From an uncultured Litoreibacter sp. (GTDB lineage Bacteria; Pseudomonadota; Alphaproteobacteria; Rhodobacterales; Rhodobacteraceae), in contig NZ_CANKWO010000002.1 of NCBI RefSeq assembly GCF_947487515.1, positions 248,001-312,000 on the forward strand: a DNA stretch of 64,000 nt, read 5' to 3'. This document shows positions 19,957-31,113 of this stretch, in pieces. Under the pieces are notes generated by a model. It saw only the letters and a list, made by a program, of their open reading frames with translations. It did not search any database and was not told where the DNA came from. A program made the translations under genes and the position numbers. Each line of letters starts with the position of its first letter. The first letter of the stretch is position 1.

Positions 19957-21380
19957 TGCGCGGCCTCCTTTCCGTTAAACACTGAGTTGGTGTAGGCCCG
20001 CTCACCAGTGACCACATCCTCAACCCAAAACCGCAAATCTGTACGCCCCGCCGAGGCACTTGGATCTTCGCGGCGGGCAGTCACATAGACCCGCTGCAAC
20101 TTGGTTTCATTTGCCGGAACCACCACACTGACAAGCTCCGTACCTTCGAGCCCAATTCGCAACACGTCCTCAGATGACAGCGACAAGTGGAATTCGCGGT
20201 CATCTCCATGCTTGTTGCGCAGCCGGATGTCATACGCATTGCGGATAGAGCCGTCAGACATCGTCACAAAAGTGGGGTTTCGAATAGGCGACACAGTCAT
20301 GTCGATCTCCGCACGGATAAACAGCGCAAAAATGAGCCCCAATCCGATGGTCGACCAAAGGAATGTATAAACCAGCGTCCGAGGGCGCAAAATATGTTTC
20401 CAGACCGGCTTGGCCGCGCCGCCTGCGCGCTCTATCGGTTCATCGGACAACGCGAGATAGTCGATCAAACCGCGTTCCTTGCCGACCTTCACCATGATGT
20501 CGTCACACGCATCAATGCACAGCGCGCAGGTGATGCATTCCATCTGCTGGCCATCACGGATGTCGATTCCCATCGGGCATACATTCACGCAAGCCATGCA
20601 ATCGATGCAGTCACCGGCTGTTCCGTCACGCTTTTTGCCGCGCGGCTCTCCTCGCCATTCGCGGTAGCCGACGGTGATCGTGTCCTCATCCATCATCGCA
20701 CCTTGGATGCGTGGCCATGGGCACATGTAGATGCAGACCTGCTCGCGCATGAAGCCGCCGAACACAAAGGTGGTCGCGGTCAACACCGCAATGGTGGCAT
20801 AGGCGACGGGGTGAGCATCGAAAGTCGCCAGATCAACGGCCAATTGCGGCGCATCGGTAAAGTAGAACACCCACGCCCCGCCGGTAGCGATCGCGATCAT
20901 CAGCCAAACCAACCATTTGGTGACCCGAAGTCGCCATTTGCGCATATCCCATTTGGCCCGCCACAGGCGCACGCGGGCATTGCGATCTCCCTCGATCCAG
21001 CGTTCCACCAAGATAAACAGGTCTGTCCACACGGTTTGTGGGCATGTGTATCCGCACCACACGCGCCCCAGCGCAGAGGTGAACAAGAACAAGCCCAATC
21101 CGGCCATGATCAGCAGCCCCGCAACAAAGTAGAACTCATGCGGCCAAATTTCGATCCAGAAAAAATAGAACCTACGCCCAGACAGATCGATCAGCACCGC
21201 TTGATCCGGCAGGTTCGGCCCACGGTCCCATCGGATCCATGGTGTCAGGTAATAAATCCCCAACGTGGCGGCCATAATCCACCATTTGAACGTGCGAAAA
21301 AAGCCTGTGACGCGGCGCGGAAAGATCGGTTCCTGCGCGGCATAAAGGGAGGGTGGGGTCTCTGAGTTGCTCATGGCCAA
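19953..21380 (-). CDS. ccoG: cbb3 oxidase accessory ferredoxin-like protein CcoG
   Basis: CIDCMACVNVCPMGIDIRDGQQMECITCALCIDACD double 4Fe-4S motif; TM segments. Confidence 0.93.
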   Translation of the reverse strand: MAMSNSETPPSLYAAQEPIFPRRVTGFFRTFKWWIMAATLGIYYLTPWIRWDRGPNLPDQAVLIDLSGRRFYFFWIEIWPHEFYFVAGLLIMAGLGLFLFTSALGRVWCGYTCPQTVWTDLFILVERWIEGDRNARVRLWRAKWDMRKWRLRVTKWLVWLMIAIATGGAWVFYFTDAPQLAVDLATFDAHPVAYATIAVLTATTFVFGGFMREQVCIYMCPWPRIQGAMMDEDTITVGYREWRGEPRGKKRDGTAGDCIDCMACVNVCPMGIDIRDGQQMECITCALCIDACDDIMVKVGKERGLIDYLALSDEPIERAGGAAKPVWKHILRPRTLVYTFLWSTIGLGLIFALFIRAEIDMTVSPIRNPTFVTMSDGSIRNAYDIRLRNKHGDDREFHLSLSSEDVLRIGLEGTELVSVVVPANETKLQRVYVTARREDPSASAGRTDLRFWVEDVVTGERAYTNSVFNGKEAAQ

Positions 21381-21444
21381 GAATCGTCCGGGATATTTTC
21401 ATCTGTTCGCAGCCGCAAATTGCCCCCAATCTGCCCTTGGGTCT

Positions 21445-21458
21445 TTGACCCAGATCAA
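21445..21458. promoter_or_regulatory. FNR box upstream of ccoG
   Basis: TTGAC CCAG ATCAA (9/10 of TTGAT-N4-ATCAA), about 65 nt upstream of the ccoG start. Confidence 0.7.
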
Positions 21459-21688
21459 TCGCCGCAACGGCTTGCTGGAATGCTGCGCCGCGACGTGGTA
21501 CTATTCCTCGGTCAACATGGAGATTTTATGTCCCGCTAAAGTGGGGAGCACGCAAGCTCCCGCTGTAAAGCCAAGCTCTGAAGAACACCGCCAGTACATG
21601 GACGGTCATCACATGCTTGCGCCTTTTCGAAACACTCCAGATTTACCGCAGGGCCCTGCCCAAAGCCGGAACATGAAAGCAAACACCA

Positions 21689-22765
21689 ATGACACGGGAC
21701 TATTCCAAATTCCTACCAACCAGCAGCAACGCGCCGGAAAAGACGCCAGAGCTGCCGCCATTGGCCGCCCTAGGATGGCAGCCGTTTTTCGCCCAACAGA
21801 TCAGTATTGAGCAGATGACAGAGACGCCCCCCCTGCGCGTCACCGAAGTTCACCGCAACGGGCTTCAGGCCCGCGGGGACGGGATCGATATGCATATCCC
21901 TCATGGTCCCGATGCCACAGTTGGCGACTGGATACTTTTGAACCGAGAGCTGCCATCCTCTAGCGCCGTGCTGGAACGCAAAAGCCTGATCAAGCGCCGC
22001 GCACCGGGTAAAACGCTGGGCATTCAAATGATCGCAGCCAATCTGGACACCGCCTTCATCGTGTCGTCGTGCAATGATGACTTCAACGTTGCGCGCATGG
22101 AGCGCTTTATTGCTCTGGCCTTTGAAGCAGATGTGTCGCCGGTGATCGTCCTCACCAAGACCGATAAATGCAACACCCCCGACACCTATATCGCGGCGGC
22201 CGAGGCCCTATCCCCATTGGTGCCCGTGGTGGCCCTGAACGCCAAGAGTGACGCCCCACAGGCAATGCTCGCGCCTTGGTGCAAACCAGGTCAAACCGTC
22301 GCCTTTCTTGGGATGTCTGGGGTGGGGAAATCTACGCTGACGAATGCGCTGGCAGGAAATACGGCAATCACCACACAGGCTGTACGCGAAGATGACGCAC
22401 GTGGCCGCCACACGACAACCAGACGTAATCTGTACTTCCTTGCGTCGGGCTGTGCGGTGCTGGACACCCCAGGAATGCGAGAGCTGCAACTGACCGACGC
22501 GGCCTCTGGTGTGGCCGAGATGTTCTCTGACTTGGACGAGTTGGGGACGCATTGCAAATTCAATGACTGTAAGCACACGGTAGAGCCCGGATGCGCAGTC
22601 ACCGCAGCGGTGGCGAACGGGGACATAGATCCTGCTCGTCTAGCGCGTTGGCAAAAGCTTGTGGCCGAAGATTTGCACAACTCCGCAACACTTGCAGAGC
22701 GACGCACCAAGGATAAGGCCCTCGGAAAGTTGATCCGCAGCGTACAAAAGAAAAAGAAGAAATAG
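21689..22765 (+). CDS. rsgA: Ribosome small subunit-dependent GTPase A
   Basis: FLGMSGVGKSTLTNALAG P-loop, circularly permuted order, CKFNDCKHTVEPGCAV zinc motif. Confidence 0.93.
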   Translation: MTRDYSKFLPTSSNAPEKTPELPPLAALGWQPFFAQQISIEQMTETPPLRVTEVHRNGLQARGDGIDMHIPHGPDATVGDWILLNRELPSSSAVLERKSLIKRRAPGKTLGIQMIAANLDTAFIVSSCNDDFNVARMERFIALAFEADVSPVIVLTKTDKCNTPDTYIAAAEALSPLVPVVALNAKSDAPQAMLAPWCKPGQTVAFLGMSGVGKSTLTNALAGNTAITTQAVREDDARGRHTTTRRNLYFLASGCAVLDTPGMRELQLTDAASGVAEMFSDLDELGTHCKFNDCKHTVEPGCAVTAAVANGDIDPARLARWQKLVAEDLHNSATLAERRTKDKALGKLIRSVQKKKKK

Positions 22766-22782
22766 CCTGCGGTAAATATGAA

Positions 22783-22826
22783 CCCGCCCCAAAGTCGATT
22801 GCGCGAACAGGAGACTTTGGGGCGGG
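22783..22826. terminator. Inverted repeat between convergent rsgA and ccoP
   Basis: CCCGCCCCAAAGTC (22783-22796) and GACTTTGGGGCGGG (22813-22826): perfect 14-bp arms, 16-nt loop, no strong T-tract. Confidence 0.6.
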
Positions 22827-22885
22827 GATCACACGCTGCTTACAAAATTTCATGCAGCGGCGCGTGAATATCGAAGGGGGCCGGC

Positions 22886-23749
22886 CTACTCGCCGCCACC
22901 CTTTTGGTGCACATAAGCGGAAACCGCATTGATCTGCGCATCCGTCAGACGCGGTGACCACGGCGGCATCACCCCGAAACGTGCGTTGGTAATTGTATCG
23001 GTCAGCACCGCATCAGAGCCGCCATAAAGCCAGACAGAATCTGTCAAATTGGGCGCGCCTTGTGTACGGTCACCCATGCCGGTTTCACCGTGGCAAGCGC
23101 TACAGTTGTCCGCGAATAGCTCGCTGCCCTGTGCGACCAATTCCGCGTTGTGGTCCAAGCCGGACAGCGATTGCACATAGGCCACCACTGACGTGATCTC
23201 TTCGGCCTCAAGGATGTCACCGAAGGCTGGCATTTCGGAGTAGCGGGCATCCTCGTCCTGCTCATTACGGATACCGTGACGCACAGTAACCGCAATAGCA
23301 TCAATGTCGCCCCCCCAAAGCCAGTCGTCATCCAGCAAGTTCGGGTATCCGACGGCGCCGGCCGCACCGGACCCGTGGCACTGCGAGCAATTGTTCGCAA
23401 AGACCGAAGCACCCGCCGACACCGCAAACTGATGGAGCGGCTCATTGTCTTTCAACACGGTCAGATCAATATTCGCCAACAGCGTGTTCAACTCGGCGTT
23501 GGCCGCTTCCACACGGGCGATCTCTTGCGCAACTTCGCCGCGGGTGGAATACCCAAGAAAGCCCGCCGTGGCGGAGGACACCAAGGGCCACGCTGGGTAG
23601 GCGATAGAATATATCACCGCCCAAACGATCGTCATATACAAAGACCAAAGCCACCAACGCGGAAGCGGGGTGTTTAGCTCCTCGATCCCATCATAGGAGT
23701 GGCCGGTGGTGTAGGTTTTGGTGGCCTCATCATATCTTGGCTCATCCAT
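22886..23749 (-). CDS. ccoP: cbb3-type cytochrome c oxidase subunit III
   Basis: Two haem c sites CSQCH and CSACH; N-terminal TM; adjacent to ccoQ/O/N. Confidence 0.95.
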   Translation of the reverse strand: MDEPRYDEATKTYTTGHSYDGIEELNTPLPRWWLWSLYMTIVWAVIYSIAYPAWPLVSSATAGFLGYSTRGEVAQEIARVEAANAELNTLLANIDLTVLKDNEPLHQFAVSAGASVFANNCSQCHGSGAAGAVGYPNLLDDDWLWGGDIDAIAVTVRHGIRNEQDEDARYSEMPAFGDILEAEEITSVVAYVQSLSGLDHNAELVAQGSELFADNCSACHGETGMGDRTQGAPNLTDSVWLYGGSDAVLTDTITNARFGVMPPWSPRLTDAQINAVSAYVHQKGGGE

Positions 23750-23951
23750 TGTCTTGGCCTTTCAGTGGTGCGGCGTCTGGCGTGTCCGCGGCGGGACGTG
23801 CCTCGTTGCGAAACGGCGCTTGGCTGATGTCATCATGCATGGCGCGAGAACCGGGGCGAAACGCCCAGCAGACCACCCCAAAGAAGAACGCGAACATTGC
23901 AAGCAGCACCCAGCTGTCCGCCAATTGACGTAAAAAAGAATAGGTATCCAT
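23742..23951 (-). CDS. ccoQ: cbb3-type oxidase subunit CcoQ
   Basis: MDTYSFLRQLADSWVLLAMFAFFFGVVCWAFRPGSRAMHDDISQAPF; located between ccoO and ccoP. Confidence 0.9.
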   Translation of the reverse strand: MDTYSFLRQLADSWVLLAMFAFFFGVVCWAFRPGSRAMHDDISQAPFRNEARPAADTPDAAPLKGQDNG

Positions 23952-23961
23952 TGCTTTCCCC

Positions 23962-24720
23962 TTACCGCGATGCATCAGGCGTGAAGGTGGAGAAATCCAC
24001 CAACGTGCCAAGCATTTGCAAATAGGCCACCAAGGCATCCATCTCGGACACGCCTTCGGCCCCGTCGAAATTGCGCGTTTGCGCACCTGGATAGCGGTCC
24101 AGAAGGCCATCCCAATCCGCATCTGGGTCGGATTGCGCCAAGAAGTCCTTCTGCGCGGCTTCCACCATCTCCTCGGTGTAGGGCACGCCGACGAAACGAT
24201 GCGTCTCGACCAAGGCTTGAATGTGTTCGCCGTCAAGCTTCACATCATTGAGGAATGCATATTTTGGCATCACCGATTCAGGGACAACGGATTGCGGGTC
24301 ATTCAGGTGATCCACATGCCATTCGTCGGAATAGCGCCCCCCCACACGGGCCACATCAGGGCCAGTGCGCTTCGACCCCCATTGGTGTGGATGGTCATAT
24401 TGCGACTCTGCAGCCAAGGAGTAATGCCCGTACCGCTCCACTTCATCGCGCATCGGACGGATCATCTGGCTGTGGCACACGTAGCAGCCTTCCCGCACAT
24501 AAATGTCGCGGCCAGCAAGTTCCAACGGGGAGTAGGGGCGCATGCCCTCCACATCTTCAATTGTGTTCTCCAAGTAGAACAGCGGGGCAATCTCAACGAG
24601 CCCGCCCACGCTGACCACAAGCAGCGACGCGACCATCAGCAAAGTGCCGTTGCGCTCTAGGGCTGCGTGGCGTTCCAGAAAGCTGCGGCGTTTCTTCGGG
24701 TTTGTGTTTTCAGATGTCAT
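23962..24720 (-). CDS. ccoO: cbb3-type cytochrome c oxidase subunit II
   Basis: [30 protein letters not shown] haem c motif. Confidence 0.95.
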   Translation of the reverse strand: MTSENTNPKKRRSFLERHAALERNGTLLMVASLLVVSVGGLVEIAPLFYLENTIEDVEGMRPYSPLELAGRDIYVREGCYVCHSQMIRPMRDEVERYGHYSLAAESQYDHPHQWGSKRTGPDVARVGGRYSDEWHVDHLNDPQSVVPESVMPKYAFLNDVKLDGEHIQALVETHRFVGVPYTEEMVEAAQKDFLAQSDPDADWDGLLDRYPGAQTRNFDGAEGVSEMDALVAYLQMLGTLVDFSTFTPDASR

Positions 24721-24731
24721 TCATCCGCTCC

Positions 24732-26336
24732 TTATTCCGCAGGGACGCCGACGGGGACCTTCACAGAAGATCCACCGCGGATTGTCATCCACATATTCCA
24801 AACCATGATGAGCCCGCCGGTGAGGTACAAAATCCCCCCAATGCCGCGCACCACATTCATCGGGAACTTGGCCGTTACGGTGTCCGCAAAGCTGTTCACC
24901 AAGAAGCCTTGTGCGTCGACTTCACGCCACATCAGGCCTTCCATGATACCGCTGACCCACATCGACGACGCGTAAAGAACGATGCCAATTGTCGCCAACC
25001 AGAAGTGTGTGTTGATGGCCGAGACCGAATACATCTTCTCACGCCCCCACAGCTTTGGCGTCAGGAAGTACAATGCCGCAAAGGTGATCATACCGTTCCA
25101 CCCCAAAGCGCCGGAATGCACGTGGCCGATCGTCCAGTCGGTGTAGTGCGACAGGGAGTTCACCGCGCGGATCGACATCATCGGGCCTTCGAAGGTGGAC
25201 ATGCCGTAGAAGGCCAGCGAAGCCACCATCAACCGGATGATCGGATCGGTACGCAGCTTGTCCCAAGCGCCTTGCAGCGTCATCAGGCCGTTGATCATGC
25301 CCCCCCAAGACGGCATCCAAAGCACGATTGAAAACACCATCCCCAGCGTCGACGCCCAGTCTGGCAACGCGGTGTAATGCAGGTGGTGTGGCCCAGCCCA
25401 GATGTACAAGAAAATCAGCGCCCAAAAGTGAATGATCGACAGTTTGTAGGAATAAACCGGACGCCCCGCTTGCTTGGGCACGAAGTAGTACATCATCCCT
25501 AGGAAGCCCGCCGTCAGGAAGAAGCCCACCGCGTTGTGCCCGTACCACCACTGCGTCATGGCATCTTGCACACCAGAGAACACCTGAACCGATTTGGAAC
25601 CCCAAATGGAGACCGGGATCGACAGGTTGTTCACGAGGTGTAGCATCGCAATGGTCACGATGAACGATAGGAAGAACCAGTTCGCCACATAGATGTGACG
25701 TTCTTTGCGGGTCAGGATCGTGCCGAGAAACACGGCCAGATAAGCGACCCAAACGATGGTGAGCCAGATATCAACATACCACTCCGGCTCTGCGTATTCT
25801 TTGGACTGGGTCGCGCCCAAAAGGTAGCCCGTCGCCGCCAGAACGATAAACAGGTTGTACCCCCAAAACACGAACCACGCGAGGTTCCCGCCCCAAAGGC
25901 GCTGCGCCGAGGTGCGCTGAACAATATAGAACGAGGTCGCAATCAAACCATTGCCACCAAAGGCGAAGATCACTGCCGAGGTGTGCAAAGGCCGCAGGCG
26001 CCCAAAATTGCCAAAGGGCTGCGCCCATTCAAAGTTCAAAGCCGGAAACGCCAACTGAAAGGCGATGAACGTCCCAACCAAGAAGCCGACAACCCCCCAA
26101 AAAGCAGTGGCAATGACGCCAAGGCGAACCGGCCCATCCATGTAGCCCAATGGCCCATCCGTCGGCACCGCCTCAGGTTCATCGGTATGCCGAAGCACCC
26201 AAATGAACATCGCAACCCCAAGCACAAAGATCAAAAGTGCATGGACTTGATACGCTATGTCATGCGCCCAATTCGCTGCCATCGCGGCAAACAATATGAC
26301 GCCTCCAAGCAGTATAAGCTTGATATAATTAAGCAT
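24732..26336 (-). CDS. ccoN: cbb3-type cytochrome c oxidase subunit I
   Basis: Haem-copper oxidase subunit [63 protein letters not shown]. Confidence 0.96.
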   Translation of the reverse strand: MLNYIKLILLGGVILFAAMAANWAHDIAYQVHALLIFVLGVAMFIWVLRHTDEPEAVPTDGPLGYMDGPVRLGVIATAFWGVVGFLVGTFIAFQLAFPALNFEWAQPFGNFGRLRPLHTSAVIFAFGGNGLIATSFYIVQRTSAQRLWGGNLAWFVFWGYNLFIVLAATGYLLGATQSKEYAEPEWYVDIWLTIVWVAYLAVFLGTILTRKERHIYVANWFFLSFIVTIAMLHLVNNLSIPVSIWGSKSVQVFSGVQDAMTQWWYGHNAVGFFLTAGFLGMMYYFVPKQAGRPVYSYKLSIIHFWALIFLYIWAGPHHLHYTALPDWASTLGMVFSIVLWMPSWGGMINGLMTLQGAWDKLRTDPIIRLMVASLAFYGMSTFEGPMMSIRAVNSLSHYTDWTIGHVHSGALGWNGMITFAALYFLTPKLWGREKMYSVSAINTHFWLATIGIVLYASSMWVSGIMEGLMWREVDAQGFLVNSFADTVTAKFPMNVVRGIGGILYLTGGLIMVWNMWMTIRGGSSVKVPVGVPAE

Positions 26337-26428
26337 TTTTCACCCGTTCCGTTCATTCCAGACCACAGGTGAAGGGAATCCCCCCGCCTCGGTTAGGCCC
26401 GAAATGCCCAAGTTTTCGAAGGTGAACC

Positions 26429-26442
26429 TTGATGTATGTCAA
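26429..26442. promoter_or_regulatory. FNR box upstream of ccoNOQP
   Basis: TTGAT GTAT GTCAA (9/10 match), about 93 nt upstream of ccoN. Confidence 0.7.
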
Positions 26443-26507
26443 ATCGCAACGACACAGATACGCCGAACGCATTTATCTTGGCATTACGATGTCTGAAATT
26501 CGGACGC

Positions 26508-27236
26508 CTAGGCCAGCGTGACCCCATCGCTATCGTCGCCTGCCTCATCCAGTAGGCGGTTTAGATCGGGGATGGTGATCTTGCGCGTTCCTTCCAGAAC
26601 CAAAACCCCGTCGCGCTTCAGTGCTGCCATTTGGCGACTAACTGTTTCAATGGTCAAACCAAGGTAATCTGACATAGCATCACGGGTTAAGGGAAGCTCC
26701 AGCCGGAGCCCCTCCCCCTCGCGGCTGCCAAGACGCCTTGCGCAGATCAGCAGGAAACTTGCGATCTTTTCACGGGCAGTCTTACGCCCCAAAAGCAGCA
26801 TCCATTCCCGCGCGGCGTCTAATTCATCTAGCGCGATTTCGATCAGGCGTTCTTGCACATGCGAGGTCGTCTGAGTGACTTTTTCAAACGGCTTTTTGTG
26901 GAAGTGACACAGGGTCAGTTCCGATACAGCCGTCACATCAAAGGACGCAGTTTCGCGCCCTGGTCGCCCAATAAAATCGGACGGAAGCAACAGACCTACC
27001 ATTTGCATCCGCCCATCAGCCATGGACCGCGAAAGGGTGGCTACGCCAGCCACCACAGAGGCCACGAATGTCATGGGGTCGCCCATCAAAACCACCGAAG
27101 AACCAGCAGCGTAAGTCTTGTAATACTTAATTTTATCCAGCTCGTTCAGTTCCTCATCCGTGCACCGAGAGCAAATTGCTCGGGGTCGAATGGGGCAGTT
27201 GGAACAGCTTTTGGGTGCTAGGTCTACTTGGGTCAT
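26508..27236 (-). CDS. fnrL: Crp/Fnr family oxygen-responsive regulator (FnrL type)
   Basis: N-terminal CSNCPIRPRAICSRC cysteine cluster; C-terminal HTH SDYLGLTIETVSRQMAALKRDGV; divergent from hemN. Confidence 0.88.
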   Translation of the reverse strand: MTQVDLAPKSCSNCPIRPRAICSRCTDEELNELDKIKYYKTYAAGSSVVLMGDPMTFVASVVAGVATLSRSMADGRMQMVGLLLPSDFIGRPGRETASFDVTAVSELTLCHFHKKPFEKVTQTTSHVQERLIEIALDELDAAREWMLLLGRKTAREKIASFLLICARRLGSREGEGLRLELPLTRDAMSDYLGLTIETVSRQMAALKRDGVLVLEGTRKITIPDLNRLLDEAGDDSDGVTLA

Positions 27237-27256
27237 GTCTAACCATGATCGAGAAC

Positions 27257-27270
27257 TTGATCAGGATCAA
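27257..27270. promoter_or_regulatory. Perfect FNR box in the fnrL-hemN intergenic region
   Basis: TTGAT CAGG ATCAA exact consensus. Confidence 0.85.
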
Positions 27271-27305
27271 GGTTTCCACCACGGCATTGGCCCATCTAGG
27301 TCAGT

Positions 27306-28655
27306 ATGACACAGCATGACACCCTTCGCCGCTACGGCTTGTTTTCTTCTCGGGCGCCAAGATACACCAGCTATCCCACGGCCCCTCATTTCAACAAAAA
27401 TGTCGGGGCAGAGACCATGGCGAATTGGTTGGAACAGGTGCCAGAGCGGGCGAAGGTGTCGCTCTACATCCATATCCCTTTTTGCCGCAGACTGTGCTGG
27501 TTCTGCGCGTGCCGTACGCAAGGCACTCAAACCGACGCTCCTTTGCGCGGGTATTTGGACATGCTCAAGGCAGAATTGGCGATGGTAGCGAACAGCCTGC
27601 CGGCGAATGTGCAGCTCAGCCGCCTGCATTGGGGCGGAGGCACTCCGACCATCTTGCCGCCAGCGATGATCACTGAACTGGCCGAAGAAATTGATCACCA
27701 TTTCCCCCTGTCGACGGGATCGGAGTTTTCTGTAGAGGTTGACCCGACCATGGTTGATCCCGGCAAGGTGAAAGCTTTGGGGGCCGCTGGCTTGACCCGC
27801 GTCAGCCTCGGTGTTCAGGACTTTGATCCAAAGGTCCAAACAGCGATCGGTCGCATTCAAAGTTTTGACGAAACCAAATGGGCTGCCGATGCCTTGCGCG
27901 ATGTTGGCGCCCAAAATCTGAACCTCGACATTCTGTATGGGTTACCATTTCAAACGGCGACCAGCTTAACCGACACCGTGGCGAAAACGCTGGAGCTGTC
28001 ACCGGATCGCCTCGCCTTGTATGGGTATGCCCATGTTCCATGGGCCGCAAAACGTCAGGTCCTTATTCCCGAGGCAGAGCTACCCGACGGCCCCATGCGC
28101 TATGCCTTGTTTCATCTCGCGTCCCAGCTGTTTGGAAGTTTTGGCTATGATGCAATTGGCATTGATCACTTCGCACGGGCAGGTGACGGCTTGCTGAATG
28201 CGTCACTGAACGGGACATTGCGGCGCAATTTTCAAGGCTACACAGACGATCAGGCCGAAGTTCTTATCGGCATCGGGGCCTCGTCCATTTCCCGCTTCCC
28301 ACAAGGCTACGCACAAAATGCGCCAGGAACCGGCGAATACGCGACCGCGATCTCTTCGGGGAAGCTGGCCACCTCCAAGGGCCATATCCTGAGTGACGAT
28401 GACCGGTTGCGCGCCAAACTTATAGAAGACCTAATGTGTCGCTTTGCCGTCGATGCCTCAACGGTGGCTGAAACCACCGGGACAAAATCTGCGGAGGTCA
28501 ACGCCATTTTGGCCGATCTGCACAGCCGCTATAAGGACGTTACCACGATGACCACAGACACGTTCACCTTAACCGAACCCGCCCTATCGCGACTGTTGGC
28601 TATGGATCTGGACGCGTATCAAGCCGAAACCAACCGTCATTCGCTAGCGATTTAA
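27306..28655 (+). CDS. hemN: Oxygen-independent coproporphyrinogen III oxidase
   Basis: YIHIPFCRRLCWFCACRTQ radical-SAM motif; HWGGGTPT. Confidence 0.93.
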   Translation: MTQHDTLRRYGLFSSRAPRYTSYPTAPHFNKNVGAETMANWLEQVPERAKVSLYIHIPFCRRLCWFCACRTQGTQTDAPLRGYLDMLKAELAMVANSLPANVQLSRLHWGGGTPTILPPAMITELAEEIDHHFPLSTGSEFSVEVDPTMVDPGKVKALGAAGLTRVSLGVQDFDPKVQTAIGRIQSFDETKWAADALRDVGAQNLNLDILYGLPFQTATSLTDTVAKTLELSPDRLALYGYAHVPWAAKRQVLIPEAELPDGPMRYALFHLASQLFGSFGYDAIGIDHFARAGDGLLNASLNGTLRRNFQGYTDDQAEVLIGIGASSISRFPQGYAQNAPGTGEYATAISSGKLATSKGHILSDDDRLRAKLIEDLMCRFAVDASTVAETTGTKSAEVNAILADLHSRYKDVTTMTTDTFTLTEPALSRLLAMDLDAYQAETNRHSLAI

Positions 28656-28659
28656 GTGG

Positions 28660-28896
28660 TTAGAACGCCTTGAAGGTCAGCGTGGTTAGCGTTCGCTCAA
28701 TTCCCGAGATCGTCAGCAGATTGTCATTGATAAACTTGCCGATGTCCTCGGCTTCGGGAACATAGATTTTCAGCAACAGGTCAAATGCGCCTGAGGTCGA
28801 ATAGAGCTCGGAGTGGAACTCCTTCAGGACGATATCTTCGGCGACCTTATAGCCTTGCCCCGGCTTGCATCTGATCTGAACAAATACGCAATTCAT
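28660..28896 (-). CDS. Lrp/AsnC ligand-binding (RAM) domain protein
   Basis: MNCVFVQIRCKPGQGYKVAEDIVLKEFHSELYSTSGAFDLLLKIYVPEAEDIGKFINDNLLTISGIERTLTTLTFKAF; no HTH. Confidence 0.88.
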   Translation of the reverse strand: MNCVFVQIRCKPGQGYKVAEDIVLKEFHSELYSTSGAFDLLLKIYVPEAEDIGKFINDNLLTISGIERTLTTLTFKAF

Positions 28897-29073
28897 CTGG
28901 GTCTCCCTAAGTGCATTTTTCGCACCTTGCCACGCCCGTGCCGCCGAGGAAAGAGACCTCGCCCCCCTGCTCACTTCGGCACATACCCCCTAAAACAACC
29001 CGTGGAGTTTCGCTAGATTTCACTTCTTCTATGTGGCATTAGCTGGAGCAGAACAGACATCAGGAATACTTTT

Positions 29074-29890
<817 letters not shown>

Positions 29891-30073
29891 TCGGGTAGAC
29901 CTTATCTCCTGCCGCAAGCTGGCCATTGCTCCGCGACCACAAGTCGGAGCGGTCGTGATCTGCGCGCTGCGACTGCCCGTCGCGCGGCACAGTGGTTGTC
30001 ATACTTGCAACAATTGGAATATGTTTTTCGCGCGTCACTTCCGTTTTCCGCTCTGAGGCCGCAAAAAGACCAC

Positions 30074-30505
30074 ATGGAAACAGAATTTACCCTTTGGCAA
30101 TCGTTGGGCGGCGGCGTTTTAATCGGTGCTGCCTCCGTTCTCTTGATGGCAACTCTTGGGCGCATTATGGGGGCGACCGGAATTCTCGCTGGCCTCCTGT
30201 CGCCTGAGGACGCACAGGATTTCAAATGGCGGGCGGCAGTGCTACTCGGCATGATATCCGGCCCCTTGGCCGTGATGTTCGTTACAGGCCGATTGCCAGA
30301 AATTCAGGTGCCCGTTTCCCCCCTGATGTTGATCATCGGTGGCTTCATTGTCGGCATGGGCGTTACCTTCGGGTCCGGCTGCACTTCGGGCCACGGAGTG
30401 TGCGGAATGGCGCGACTGTCCTCTCGTTCTATCGTGGCGACACTCACCTTTATGCTGTTCACTGGCGTAACTGTTTACGTGGTTCGCCACGTGTTGGGAG
30501 CCTAA
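30074..30505 (+). CDS. YeeE/YedE family sulfur-compound transporter, N-terminal half protein
   Basis: METEFTLWQSLGGGVLIGAASVLLMATLGRIMGATGILAG...GFIVGMGVTFGSGCTSGHGVCGMARLSSRSIVAT. Confidence 0.85.
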   Translation: METEFTLWQSLGGGVLIGAASVLLMATLGRIMGATGILAGLLSPEDAQDFKWRAAVLLGMISGPLAVMFVTGRLPEIQVPVSPLMLIIGGFIVGMGVTFGSGCTSGHGVCGMARLSSRSIVATLTFMLFTGVTVYVVRHVLGA

Positions 30506-30507
30506 GC

Positions 30508-30942
30508 ATGCGCCTTTTGATAAGCTACGTCGTCGGGTTGATCTTCGGCATTGGTATTTCCATTTCGGGCATGGCGAACCCAGCGAAAGTGCTAAACTTC
30601 TTTGACATCGCTGGCACATGGGATCCCAGCCTCATCTTCGTCATGGGAGGCGCGTTGGTCACAGCATTTCTTGGCTACCGCTTTGTGCTGCGCCGCCCTG
30701 CCCCTGCATTTGAGGATAGCTTTAGGGTGCCGACGCGCCGCGACCTTGACCTTCCGCTGATTGGCGGATCCGCGTTATTCGGGATTGGCTGGGGCATTGC
30801 CGGCTTTTGCCCCGGCGGATCACTTCCCGCACTTGGCACCGGTCGATCAGAAGTCATCCTGTTTGTAGCCGCTTTACTTGTTGGCATTTTCGCAGCCAAG
30901 TTTTTGCAACGCTACTTCAAATCTGCTGCCACCAGAGCCTGA
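30508..30942 (+). CDS. YeeE/YedE-like (DUF6691) transporter, C-terminal half protein
   Basis: MRLLISYVVGLIFGIGISISGMANPAKVLNFFDIAGTWDPSLIFVMGG...LIGGSALFGIGWGIAGFCPGGSLPALG. Confidence 0.85.
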   Translation: MRLLISYVVGLIFGIGISISGMANPAKVLNFFDIAGTWDPSLIFVMGGALVTAFLGYRFVLRRPAPAFEDSFRVPTRRDLDLPLIGGSALFGIGWGIAGFCPGGSLPALGTGRSEVILFVAALLVGIFAAKFLQRYFKSAATRA

Positions 30943-31113
30943 CACCTCCCCTCACCCGTCGGTGGGACTGGCCCGAGGGAAAGATAAGATCGCCGCCACT
31001 GCGTCATCTCGGGTTCCCCCAAAGCCGGAGGCTACGCAACTGGGTCACTTGGATTGCCAAACACCGCCTGCGCCTTGTACCAAAGTGCAAATGTGATCGA
31101 TAGAGATGGCCCG

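Noticed and set aside
20187-21365. 392-aa plus-strand ORF
   Set aside because: Antisense to ccoG with no domain evidence
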